Shown piece by piece: positions 10,637-17,835 of a stretch of 64,000 nt of DNA. The translations under genes were made by a program, and so were the position numbers. Position 1 is the stretch's first letter, and every line of letters begins with the position of its first letter. The notes beneath the pieces are model-generated. The model searched no databases. It was not told where the DNA came from and saw nothing but the letters and a program-made list of their open reading frames with translations. The DNA lies in assembly GCF_028369105.1 (NCBI RefSeq), contig NZ_JAQNDO010000001.1, forward strand, positions 12,866,501 to 12,930,500, given 5' to 3'. The stretch is from Polyangium mundeleinium. Its GTDB lineage: Bacteria; Myxococcota_A; Polyangia; Polyangiales; Polyangiaceae.

Positions 10637-11371
10637 CTAGGGCGCGGCCGGCGCCTCGCCCTCCACGAACACGAACGACGGGGGGTGGGTCGAGACCATG
10701 CGGTTCACCACGCCGTTGTAGTCTTGCGCGCCCGGTCCGATCACGAACGGATCGACGCCGGCGTCGATCGCCGCGCCAAAATCCACGGCGGAAAACCAGG
10801 ATGCGACGTCGAACTGGACCTCGATCCGCGAGGTCGCCTCGGTGACCGTACCCTCGACCTTCGTGGTTGGCACGGCGCGCTGGCCCTGAAAGAGCGGCGT
10901 CACGTCGATGTCCGCCTCGAACCGGACGGACGTGCCGGCGCGGCTCGCCACGCCCCGCACGCGCGCCGAATGCCCGCCCGGCGCCTCGGGCGAAGCCGTG
11001 GCCTCTTGCTCCGGCAAGAACCAGTGAATCCCGTAATCGTACGAGGCGCTGCGCACGTCCCCCGCGAACCCCGCGTACGTGCCGAGCGGCGTCTCCCCTT
11101 CCGCGAGGGCATCAATTGCCGTGATGCGCCGGATCTCCCCGACCGCCGCGTCGCAAAGCGTGGCCGAGCCCGAGGCGCTGGCGCAAAAATAGGCCGGCCC
11201 AAAGGCCACGCGCGCCTCGTCCAGCGTGACGGTCACGTCGTCTACGACGAATTCCTTCGTCGCGGGCGAGGTAAAGAGCGCCGGGAACGAAACGTCGGGC
11301 TGGCCGGTGCTGCTGCCGCAGCCGGCGAGGACGAGGACAAACGGGAACAACGAGCGCAGAAGACATCGCAT
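10637..11371 (-). CDS. Lipoprotein of unknown function, co-transcribed with the TonB receptor
   Basis: The product is 244 residues with signal peptide MRCLLRSLFPFVLVLAGCG and a good lipobox (LAGC). The mature part is beta-rich with no recognised catalytic motif; one pair of Cys (FCAS, LCDAA) may form a disulfide. It begins 14 bp after the stop of the TonB-dependent receptor gene, so the two are very likely one transcript. An accessory role at the outer membrane for the same substrate is inferred. The ATG at 11371 was chosen because it puts the signal peptide at the N-terminus. Confidence 0.8.
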   Translation of the reverse strand: MRCLLRSLFPFVLVLAGCGSSTGQPDVSFPALFTSPATKEFVVDDVTVTLDEARVAFGPAYFCASASGSATLCDAAVGEIRRITAIDALAEGETPLGTYAGFAGDVRSASYDYGIHWFLPEQEATASPEAPGGHSARVRGVASRAGTSVRFEADIDVTPLFQGQRAVPTTKVEGTVTEATSRIEVQFDVASWFSAVDFGAAIDAGVDPFVIGPGAQDYNGVVNRMVSTHPPSFVFVEGEAPAAP

Positions 11372-11385
11372 GGCGGATCGAAGGC

Positions 11386-14055
11386 TCAAAGGTAAAAGGT
11401 CAAATTGCCGAGGATCGTGAGCGGCGACCCGGCGGAAATGTGGCGCGCGGGCAGATGCGAGGGGATGTCGCTCGTCCGCCAATCGGAGACGAAGACGTAC
11501 TCGGTGTCCGCATAACGCACGTTGAAGAGGTTCGTGGCGTCGACGCCGATCTCCACGAAATCGCGGCGCAAGCCGAGCGAAGCGTCGACGACGAAGACGG
11601 TGCGGGCCTCCTGGGCATACGGCAGCGGGCGCGGCGACAAGAACGTGGCGCCGTACCCGGCGCGGGCGACGAGGGGTTTGCCGCGGAGCGTGCCCAGGGC
11701 GCGGCGATAGGAGACGTCGGTCCGCACGACGACGGGCGGAACGTAGGGGAGCGATTGGCCCTCGACATAGGGCGGCGTGGGGTTTTCCGGGGTCGGCGGC
11801 GGCGGGGAATCGAGGGTGGCCCGGACGAACGTGGCGCTGATCGAGGCATTAAAGCCGGTCAGCGGATTGGCCTGGAGGTAGGCGACGAGGCCGCGGCGGG
11901 TGGTCGGGCCGATCCGCTCCAGCCGGCCTTCCTCCGCGTCGAAGGCGAGGTCGTAGGAGAGGCGGGTCTCGTACGCGACGAGGGTGGCCGAAATGCGGGC
12001 GGGTTCGTATTGATACCGCGCGCCGGCCTCGTAGCTATGCACCGTGGCGAAGGGCGCCTGCTCGCCCTCTTCGAGCTGCCGGGCCTGCGGCGAGCGATAC
12101 CCGCGGCCATAAGCAGCGAAGAGGCGCAACGAGGGCAAGGGATCGACTTCGAGCGTGGCGCGCGGGCCCCAGGCGATGCCGGCGGCGGTGCGACGATACC
12201 CGATGAAATGGGTTTCTTCGCGGAAGGCGGGGACCTGGTTGCCGAGGCGGTCGTCGATGTCGAAGGAGATGAGGTCGGCGCGGAGGCCGCCGCGCAAGCG
12301 CGCCCAGCGGGAAAACGTGAACAGGGCGTCGGCGAAGGCGCCAATGCGGAGCGAGCGGACGGTGGTGTCGACGCGGCGATCCCAGGTCTCGTTTTGCGGG
12401 GCTTCGAGGAGGTTCTGCGCCTGGTCGATGGAATGGGCCTCGGCGTCCGCGCCGAGCGTGAGCTGGGCCTTGAGCCAGGAAGCCGCCTCGTACCGGCGGG
12501 TGCGATACGAGGCGCGGGCGCCGAAGCCGCCGTCGTCGTTCGATTGCTCGATGAGGTCGCCGCGGCCGGCCCAGGTGGGCCGGAGGCGCGAGCGCTGGGT
12601 GTAGCCGGTGAAATTGAGGCGACTGCGGTAGGTGGCATACGCGCCCCACAGGCCAAAGGAGGCCTCGGAGCCGTCGTCGCCGGTACGCTGGAGGGAAAAG
12701 CTCGCCTGCGTGCGCGTGGCGGCGGCGGATTGCGAGCGGGCGGAGGTGTCGGGGTAGGCGCCGTAGAAATCGACGACCCGGCGGTCGATGTCGTCCCGGC
12801 GGAGGACACCCGCGACGGTGGAGCGAGCCCCATACGAGGAGAGGTGGACGAGGGCGGAGAGGTCGCCCGGCAGCTCGAAACGGTATTGCCCCGTAAAACC
12901 GCCCGTGATGCTGCCGCGCACGCCATCACCAAAACCGTCCGTCGTACGCACGACGGCCGCGCCAAACGTCTCCTCGGATTGGCCGGCGGGCGCGAAGATG
13001 GCGACGAGGCGCTTCGTGTCGAAGGAGCCGTACGACGCGGTGGCCCGGACGCCGCGCTCCTCGACGCCGAGGTCGAAATCGACGCTGCCCGCGACGGCGA
13101 AATCCCCCTGGTGTGGATCGTAGACGCCCTCGAGGACGCGCAAGCTGCGCACGGTCTCGGGGATCAGAACGTTGAGGTCGGCATACCCCTGCCCGTGAAT
13201 GTGGGAGGGCTGATTGAGGGGAATCGTGCCGCCGACGGTGAACTGGATGTCCTGGCCATGATCGGCGTCGAAGCCGCGGAGAGACACGCGCTGGGCGACG
13301 GCGTCGCCTTCGGGGCGCATGACGTGAAAGCCGGGCGCGGACTTGATGAGGTCGGCGGTGGTCGGCCGCGGGGCGCTGTCGAGGACGGCGCGGCCGAGGC
13401 GAAAGTCGGAGGCGCCGCGGCGCGGAGGGTTCGGCCGGCCCTGCACGTGAATCTCGATGGGCTTGCCCGGCTCGGCGACGGCGTGCGGCAAAGCGAGGCC
13501 CGAGTCGAGCTCGGCAGGTTGCTCGCCGTGCGAATGCGTGTGCTTGTCCGGGGGCGGCTTGTCCGCGGGCGGTTTGCCCGGGGGCGCGGGCGGGCCGGGC
13601 GAAGGGGCCGGGCCCGCGTCCGTGGGCGGAGTGTCGGTCGGCGCGCCGGGCGGGACGGGGACGGGCGGATGCGGCTCGGGCGCGAAATGGAAGGGGACAC
13701 GAATGCGGGCGCGGATGGGGACGCCGTCGCGTGTGGCGGGGCTGAACCGCCAGCGACGAACGGCGGCGAGGGCCGCGGCGTCGAAGGCTTCCCCGCCGGA
13801 GACGGCGATCTGTGCGTCGCCGACGGTGCCGTTGCGCTCGACGGTCACGAGGACCTCGACGGTGGTGTCGACGCCCTGCGCGAGCTTGTCCGGGGGATAG
13901 ACGGCGTCGACGTGCTCGACGACCGTCGGAAGGGTGACGTTGGCCTGGCCGGCCGGCGCCTTGGGGGCTTGCGGCTGGGCAAACGCGGGCCGCGCGGCGA
14001 GGAGGCCCGCAGCTAGGGCGATGGCGTGTGACCATCGAGACAAAACGAACCTCAA
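11386..14055 (-). CDS. TonB-dependent receptor with an N-terminal TonB C-terminal-like domain
   Basis: The product is 889 residues. The signal peptide ends RPAFAQ (about 27). Residues 40-125 match a TonB energy-transducer C-terminal domain (YPPDKLAQGVDTTVEVLVTV, then AAVRRWRFSPAT). A Pro-rich, His-containing linker follows (about 126-185, DKHTHSHGEQ), then a plug domain (about 205-325, TTADLIKSAPGFHVMRPEGD and SLRGFDADHG) and a C-terminal 22-strand barrel ending in aromatic LTFYL. The start is a TTG at 14055, supported by GGAGG 5 nt upstream. The substrate is unknown; the His-rich linker makes a metal possible. It forms an operon with the lipoprotein gene downstream. Confidence 0.93.
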   Translation of the reverse strand: MRFVLSRWSHAIALAAGLLAARPAFAQPQAPKAPAGQANVTLPTVVEHVDAVYPPDKLAQGVDTTVEVLVTVERNGTVGDAQIAVSGGEAFDAAALAAVRRWRFSPATRDGVPIRARIRVPFHFAPEPHPPVPVPPGAPTDTPPTDAGPAPSPGPPAPPGKPPADKPPPDKHTHSHGEQPAELDSGLALPHAVAEPGKPIEIHVQGRPNPPRRGASDFRLGRAVLDSAPRPTTADLIKSAPGFHVMRPEGDAVAQRVSLRGFDADHGQDIQFTVGGTIPLNQPSHIHGQGYADLNVLIPETVRSLRVLEGVYDPHQGDFAVAGSVDFDLGVEERGVRATASYGSFDTKRLVAIFAPAGQSEETFGAAVVRTTDGFGDGVRGSITGGFTGQYRFELPGDLSALVHLSSYGARSTVAGVLRRDDIDRRVVDFYGAYPDTSARSQSAAATRTQASFSLQRTGDDGSEASFGLWGAYATYRSRLNFTGYTQRSRLRPTWAGRGDLIEQSNDDGGFGARASYRTRRYEAASWLKAQLTLGADAEAHSIDQAQNLLEAPQNETWDRRVDTTVRSLRIGAFADALFTFSRWARLRGGLRADLISFDIDDRLGNQVPAFREETHFIGYRRTAAGIAWGPRATLEVDPLPSLRLFAAYGRGYRSPQARQLEEGEQAPFATVHSYEAGARYQYEPARISATLVAYETRLSYDLAFDAEEGRLERIGPTTRRGLVAYLQANPLTGFNASISATFVRATLDSPPPPTPENPTPPYVEGQSLPYVPPVVVRTDVSYRRALGTLRGKPLVARAGYGATFLSPRPLPYAQEARTVFVVDASLGLRRDFVEIGVDATNLFNVRYADTEYVFVSDWRTSDIPSHLPARHISAGSPLTILGNLTFYL

Positions 14056-14221
14056 CCGATCCTCCGTCGGGCCCCTTCAGAACGGTGCTTTACACGCGGA
14101 GGGCGGGGAGCGGAAGCGGGAAGCGGGGTGGTGCGGCGTGAAATGTCATGGGGGGACAGCGATGAGACACGCCAGGTCCAGATTCGGAACACTCACCTGT
14201 GTGCCACAAGTTCGGCAAGGT
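14056..14221. other. Divergent intergenic region upstream of the TonB receptor
   Basis: This must hold the receptor promoter. I see no clear -35/-10 pair or known operator (no Fur-box-like AT dyad) in this part. The right part of the gap is taken by the 63-bp repeat. Confidence 0.4.
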
Positions 14222-14284
14222 TGGTCACGTTTGATCAGCTCATCTTTTCGACCTTCGCAGAGGCGATAACCCTGCTAAGAGGGA
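14222..14284 (+). repeat. 63-bp conserved element, copy 1 (upstream of the GNAT toxin-like gene)
   Basis: The element begins TGGTCACGTTTG, continues with CTTTTCGACCTTCGC and ends CGATAACCCTGCTAAGAGGG plus A. A second copy with exactly the same spacing precedes dnaN (47524-47586). About 53 of 63 bases agree, in conserved blocks of 12, 15 and 21 bp separated by variable bases. The end can form a small CCCT-6 nt-AGGG hairpin. It lies 66 bp before the ATG of the acetyltransferase in the same orientation as that gene. Confidence 0.85.
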
Positions 14285-14350
14285 TCCCGACGGACGTTCT
14301 TCCTGAACGTTTTTTCCGTGAGCCAACCCTGACGGCACGGTCATCCTCGT

Positions 14351-14971
14351 ATGAACAGCGTCTCTCCGGCACGCCCGTCGCTCGATCCGAACCGGCTCGA
14401 AATCCGGCTGCTGGACGAAGCGGTCATTGATGACGCGCAAGGGTTTTCCTGCGGCGATAGCGATCTCGACGAGTTCCTGCTCGTCGAGGCAATGCGCCTT
14501 CAGGTTCGGCACATCGTTCGCACGTACGTCGCATACTACGAGGGCTGTCTCGTCGGCTTCGTCTCGCTGATGACCGACTCCGTCACCCTGGAGACGAAGG
14601 AGCGAAAGCTCCTCGCGCTCGGTCACCACGACCACCCCGTGATCCCAGCTCTAAAGATCGCGCGTCTCGGCGTAAGCACGAGTTTTCGCGCTACCCATCG
14701 CGGCTGCGGAGAATCGCTCGTCCGATTCGCCTGGGCCATGGCGCTCGAATCATCCGAGCGCGTCGGTTGTCGCCTGCTAACGGTCGATGCGTACGAGGCG
14801 TCCGTGCCGTTCTACGAACGGCTCGGTTTCCTCAGGAACCGCGCCAAGGAGTACCGGGAACGACCCAACACGAGCATGCGGCTCGATGTCCACGCGCCGC
14901 GCCCCCCGTCTTGGCTTAGCGAGCCGACGGCTCCTTTGGGGGGCGACGCGAAAGAACCTTCGGACGCTTAA
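14351..14971 (+). CDS. GNAT acetyltransferase, toxin-like (TacT/AtaT style)
   Basis: The product is 206 residues. It has the TacT-type N-terminal signature FSCGDSDLDEFL followed by RTYVAYYEGCLVGFVSL, the acetyl-CoA loop region around RATHRGCGESLVRFAW, and the conserved end EASVPFYERLGFL. This branch includes toxins that acetylate aminoacyl-tRNA, usually encoded beside a small antitoxin. No DUF1778 gene precedes it here; instead, a small gene converges on its 3' end. The last 30 residues are Pro-rich and overlap that gene. The toxin role is inferred from family resemblance and context. No strong ribosome-binding site is visible. Confidence 0.82.
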   Translation: MNSVSPARPSLDPNRLEIRLLDEAVIDDAQGFSCGDSDLDEFLLVEAMRLQVRHIVRTYVAYYEGCLVGFVSLMTDSVTLETKERKLLALGHHDHPVIPALKIARLGVSTSFRATHRGCGESLVRFAWAMALESSERVGCRLLTVDAYEASVPFYERLGFLRNRAKEYRERPNTSMRLDVHAPRPPSWLSEPTAPLGGDAKEPSDA

Positions 14972-15107
14972 CGTCCGCAAGATAGCGCTTCGCCGCTTCC
15001 AGCCGCTTTTCGACCTCCTCCGGGGAGGCCACCTCTTCCAGAGACGCGAGGAGCTCCTCGGCATCCTCGCCGGAAAGGGGCGGAGTCGGCTCGATCGGAC
15101 GCGCCAT
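14916..15107 (-). CDS. Small antitoxin-like protein converging on the GNAT gene
   Basis: The product is 63 residues, MARPIEPTPPLSGEDAEELL at the start, then a charged helix (VASPEEVEKRLEAAKRYLAD) and a basic tail. Short proteins beginning with this (I/L)xPTPxLxGxDAxxFL motif commonly neighbour GNAT genes, so I read this as the partner antitoxin; that is recall of family context, not a search result. The 3' ends of the two genes overlap by 56 bp. A longer start at 15146 is possible. The frame has a stop just before the sulfatase-like gene, which is transcribed in the same direction upstream. Confidence 0.6.
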   Translation of the reverse strand: MARPIEPTPPLSGEDAEELLASLEEVASPEEVEKRLEAAKRYLADVKRPKVLSRRPPKEPSAR

Positions 15108-15183
15108 AGCTTGGGGCATCATGGGCGGTCTTGGCTTCACCGTCAATCAGAACGTCGGCCACGACTCCGCGACCTTACCTCCA

Positions 15184-17541
15184 TCACTCGATCGTCCCCC
15201 ACACGCGCAGCGCCGCCGCCGTGTCCGGGTCGATCGTCGCCGGCTCCCGCCTCTGCAGGCCCGCGCGGGTCGCCTGATCGCGCGCCATGATCCGGCGGAA
15301 GAGCGCCTGCGCCGCGAGCGGAAGGGTTTCGCGGCGGTTGAAGGCGCAGGTCGGGTCGAGCTCGAGGTCGCAAAGGAACGGCGCGGCGTCGTAGCGGCCC
15401 GTCATGATGAGCTCGCCCCAGCGGGCCGAGAAGCGGTCGTCGAGCGTGGCGATCTGCGGCTCGAAGGAGGAGTCTTCGAGGCCCGAGGCGACGGCGGAGA
15501 GGTCGCGGCCGAGGCCCGGGCGGGAGAAGGAGATGCCGAGCGCGGAGAGCGTCGTCTGGCTGAGGTCCCACATCTCGGTGGGGAGGTTGACGTGGGCGCC
15601 GCCGTACCGGGCGTCCGGGAAGCGAACGTAGAGCGGCAGGGAGAGGTGGGGCTCGGCGAGGCCGTCGCCCTCGGCGTAAAGCGCGCCGGCGCCGGCCGCG
15701 ACGTCGCCCGTGACGACGAAGACGGTGCTCTCCCAGACGCCAGCGGTCTTGAGAGCGGTCACGAGGCCACCGAGGGCGCGGTCCTGCGCGGCCATGGCGG
15801 CGCCTTCGAGGGCGCGGATCCGCTCCTGGTCCTGCGCGGAGAGGGCGTCCTTCTTGTCCTTCTTTTTCCGCAAGGTCGCGAGCTGCTGCGCCCCGCGGCG
15901 TGGCTCGATGACGCCGGTGTAGGAGCTCGGCGGGAGCTGCGCTTGCTCCTTCGGCGAGACGTCCCAGGGCGGATGTCCGCCGCGGGCGTGCACGACGAGG
16001 AGGAGGCGCGCCTCGGGCGATTGGCGGAGGACGTCGGTGAGCCAGGTGGCGGCGGCGTCGAGGGGCGCGGTCGCCGGGTCGTTGCCGTAGGGGGGATATT
16101 CGGCGAAATGCTCCCAGCCCTCGCCGAACCCGAAGGATTTGAAGGTGGCCGGGACGCCGGTGAACATGGCCGCGCGAATGCTGGCGTCGTGGGCGACGGC
16201 GCCGAGCGTGGTGTTCGAGGCCGGCATGCGCGCGCCGAAATCGGTGAGGGTATGCGCCCGCGGCGGCATGGCCGTCAGCAGGGAGCCAACGACGCTGCCC
16301 GGGAAGGTGGTCGGGGCGCGGTGGCGATGGAAGGTGGTCGCCGTGAGCGCGAGCTCGGAGAGGGTCGGGAGCAGCGGCGTGGGGCCCGCGTGCCACGGCG
16401 GGAGGCTGTCGCGGTCGAGGCCGTTCATGACGACGACGACGACGGCGCGGGCCTTGGCGGTGGCCGGCGGAGGCGCCGCAGGCAGGACGAGGACCGGATC
16501 GCCGAAAAGGACACGGGCGCCCTGGGGCGTGCCCTCGGCGCGGAGCTCCAGCGTGGCGAGGGGGCCGCCCTGGGGGTCGAGCGGGAGGTCGACGTCGGTC
16601 CAGGTCGCCTTGTCGCCGCCGGTGAGGTGCTGGGTGAGGACGTCGACGGGCTTCTGGCCGTCCCGAAGGAGGCGCACGCGGGCGTCGGCCTCACCGGGGC
16701 CGAGGACGCCGACGGAGGTGCGGAGGCGAGCGCCGGGCGGGAGGCGGAGGGTGCAGCGGACGGCGCCGGGGCCGCGGAGGGCGATCGAGCGGTGCGGAAC
16801 GCCGGAGAGCGCGGCCTCGCGGAGGATGACGTCCCGGAGGGTGGGCGGGCCGTAGGTGGCGGTGCTCTCGTCGGGGACGCCGATGCGGATCCAGTCGAGG
16901 TCGACGAGGGGATCGCCGCTCTTGGCGCGGCCCATGAAGCGGAAGGTGAGGGTGTGGGGGCCGGGGTCGACGGGGAGCGAGGTGGCCCCGGTGGTGGCGA
17001 TGCGGATCTGGCTGCGCTGGAAGTTGAGGGTGCCGAGGGGCTGGTCGTCGAGGGAGACGGTGGCGGCGCGGGCGCCGAGGCCCATGGAGCGAGCGGCGAC
17101 GAAGATGGGGCTCGCTTCCGGCAGGACGAAGGTGACGCGCAGGGTGCGGTTCGAGATGCGCATCCAGGTGGAAGCGTCGTGCTCGATGGGATCGATGCCC
17201 CTCGGGGCGACGCCGGTCCAGGCGAAGCGGCCGACCATGGCATCGGTGCCGGTGTCGAGGAGCAGGCCGCGATGTTCGAGGTCGCAGCCGGGGAGCTGGT
17301 CGACGAGGTCGGCGACGATGCGGGCGGGCGCAGGCGGCTGCAGGGCGGCGGCGCTGGTGGTGGGCGCGGGGGTCCCCTGCTCCTGGCGTTTGCCGGAGCT
17401 ACAGGCGCTCACGCCGAGGGCGACGGCGAGGAGGGACGAGAGGACGATCGGGGCGGAAGGCGTCAACGCGACCAGGGTGGCGCGATGCGGAGGCGCGTCA
17501 AGCGGGCTTGTGGGGGGAAGACGTAGGAGCGAGGTCACCAA
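15184..17541 (-). CDS. Sulfatase/alkaline-phosphatase-superfamily lipoprotein
   Basis: The product is up to 785 residues. A hydrophobic segment ends in the lipobox LGVSAC, so the protein should be membrane-anchored and exported. The N-terminal half (about 90-340) is beta-rich and may bind carbohydrate or act as a spacer. The C-terminal half (about 350-720) resembles the sulfatase family: AVVVVVMNGLDRDSLPPWH, then FHRHRAPTTFPGSVVGSLLT and VFVVTGDVAAGAGALYAEG. The usual CxPSR/SxPSR active-site motif is replaced by APTTFPGS, so Thr or Ser may be the nucleophile, as in phosphoethanolamine or phosphoglycerol transferases; catalysis is not assured. The GTG at 17541 is the longest start, and a shorter TTG start near 17466 is possible. 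Confidence 0.75.
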   Translation of the reverse strand: MVTSLLRLPPTSPLDAPPHRATLVALTPSAPIVLSSLLAVALGVSACSSGKRQEQGTPAPTTSAAALQPPAPARIVADLVDQLPGCDLEHRGLLLDTGTDAMVGRFAWTGVAPRGIDPIEHDASTWMRISNRTLRVTFVLPEASPIFVAARSMGLGARAATVSLDDQPLGTLNFQRSQIRIATTGATSLPVDPGPHTLTFRFMGRAKSGDPLVDLDWIRIGVPDESTATYGPPTLRDVILREAALSGVPHRSIALRGPGAVRCTLRLPPGARLRTSVGVLGPGEADARVRLLRDGQKPVDVLTQHLTGGDKATWTDVDLPLDPQGGPLATLELRAEGTPQGARVLFGDPVLVLPAAPPPATAKARAVVVVVMNGLDRDSLPPWHAGPTPLLPTLSELALTATTFHRHRAPTTFPGSVVGSLLTAMPPRAHTLTDFGARMPASNTTLGAVAHDASIRAAMFTGVPATFKSFGFGEGWEHFAEYPPYGNDPATAPLDAAATWLTDVLRQSPEARLLLVVHARGGHPPWDVSPKEQAQLPPSSYTGVIEPRRGAQQLATLRKKKDKKDALSAQDQERIRALEGAAMAAQDRALGGLVTALKTAGVWESTVFVVTGDVAAGAGALYAEGDGLAEPHLSLPLYVRFPDARYGGAHVNLPTEMWDLSQTTLSALGISFSRPGLGRDLSAVASGLEDSSFEPQIATLDDRFSARWGELIMTGRYDAAPFLCDLELDPTCAFNRRETLPLAAQALFRRIMARDQATRAGLQRREPATIDPDTAAALRVWGTIE

Positions 17542-17641
17542 GAAGGGGCTTCGCGACCGCCGCGAAGGTGCCTCGTGACGCGCGTGCGCCCGCCGCGGGC
17601 GCCGCGACGGCGTCGGTGGAGCTACGGGGGAGGTGTTCGAG

Positions 17642-17783
17642 GGCCGGGATGCCGTCGAGAGGGCGAGGGGATCGCTTCGCGGGGGTCGGGATGCCGTCGA
17701 AGCGGCGACGAGGTCGCTTCACGACGGTCGCGATGCCGTCGAGGCGGCGACGAGGTGGCTTCGCGACGGTCGCGGAGGCGAGG
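17642..17783. repeat. 42-bp tandem repeat, about 3.4 copies
   Basis: Units start at 17642, 17684, 17726 and (partial) 17768, each beginning GG(T/C)CG(G/C)GATGCCGTCGA. Period is exactly 42 bp, so all frames stay open through it; a short leftward frame would encode a DGIATVVKRPRRRF-like 14-mer repeat. It fills the 294-bp gap between the sulfatase-like gene and the large signalling gene. No start or ribosome-binding site makes a coding role convincing. Confidence 0.8.
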
Positions 17784-17835
17784 CGTAAGGTACGGAGCGG
17801 CTTCGCGAGCGAGTTGCCGTGCTGGAAGCGGAGCC

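Noticed and set aside
17498-17722. Small gene encoding a DGIATVVKRPRRRF-like repeat
   Set aside because: All three leftward frames are open because the repeat is 42 bp; no ribosome-binding site or homolog is recognised.
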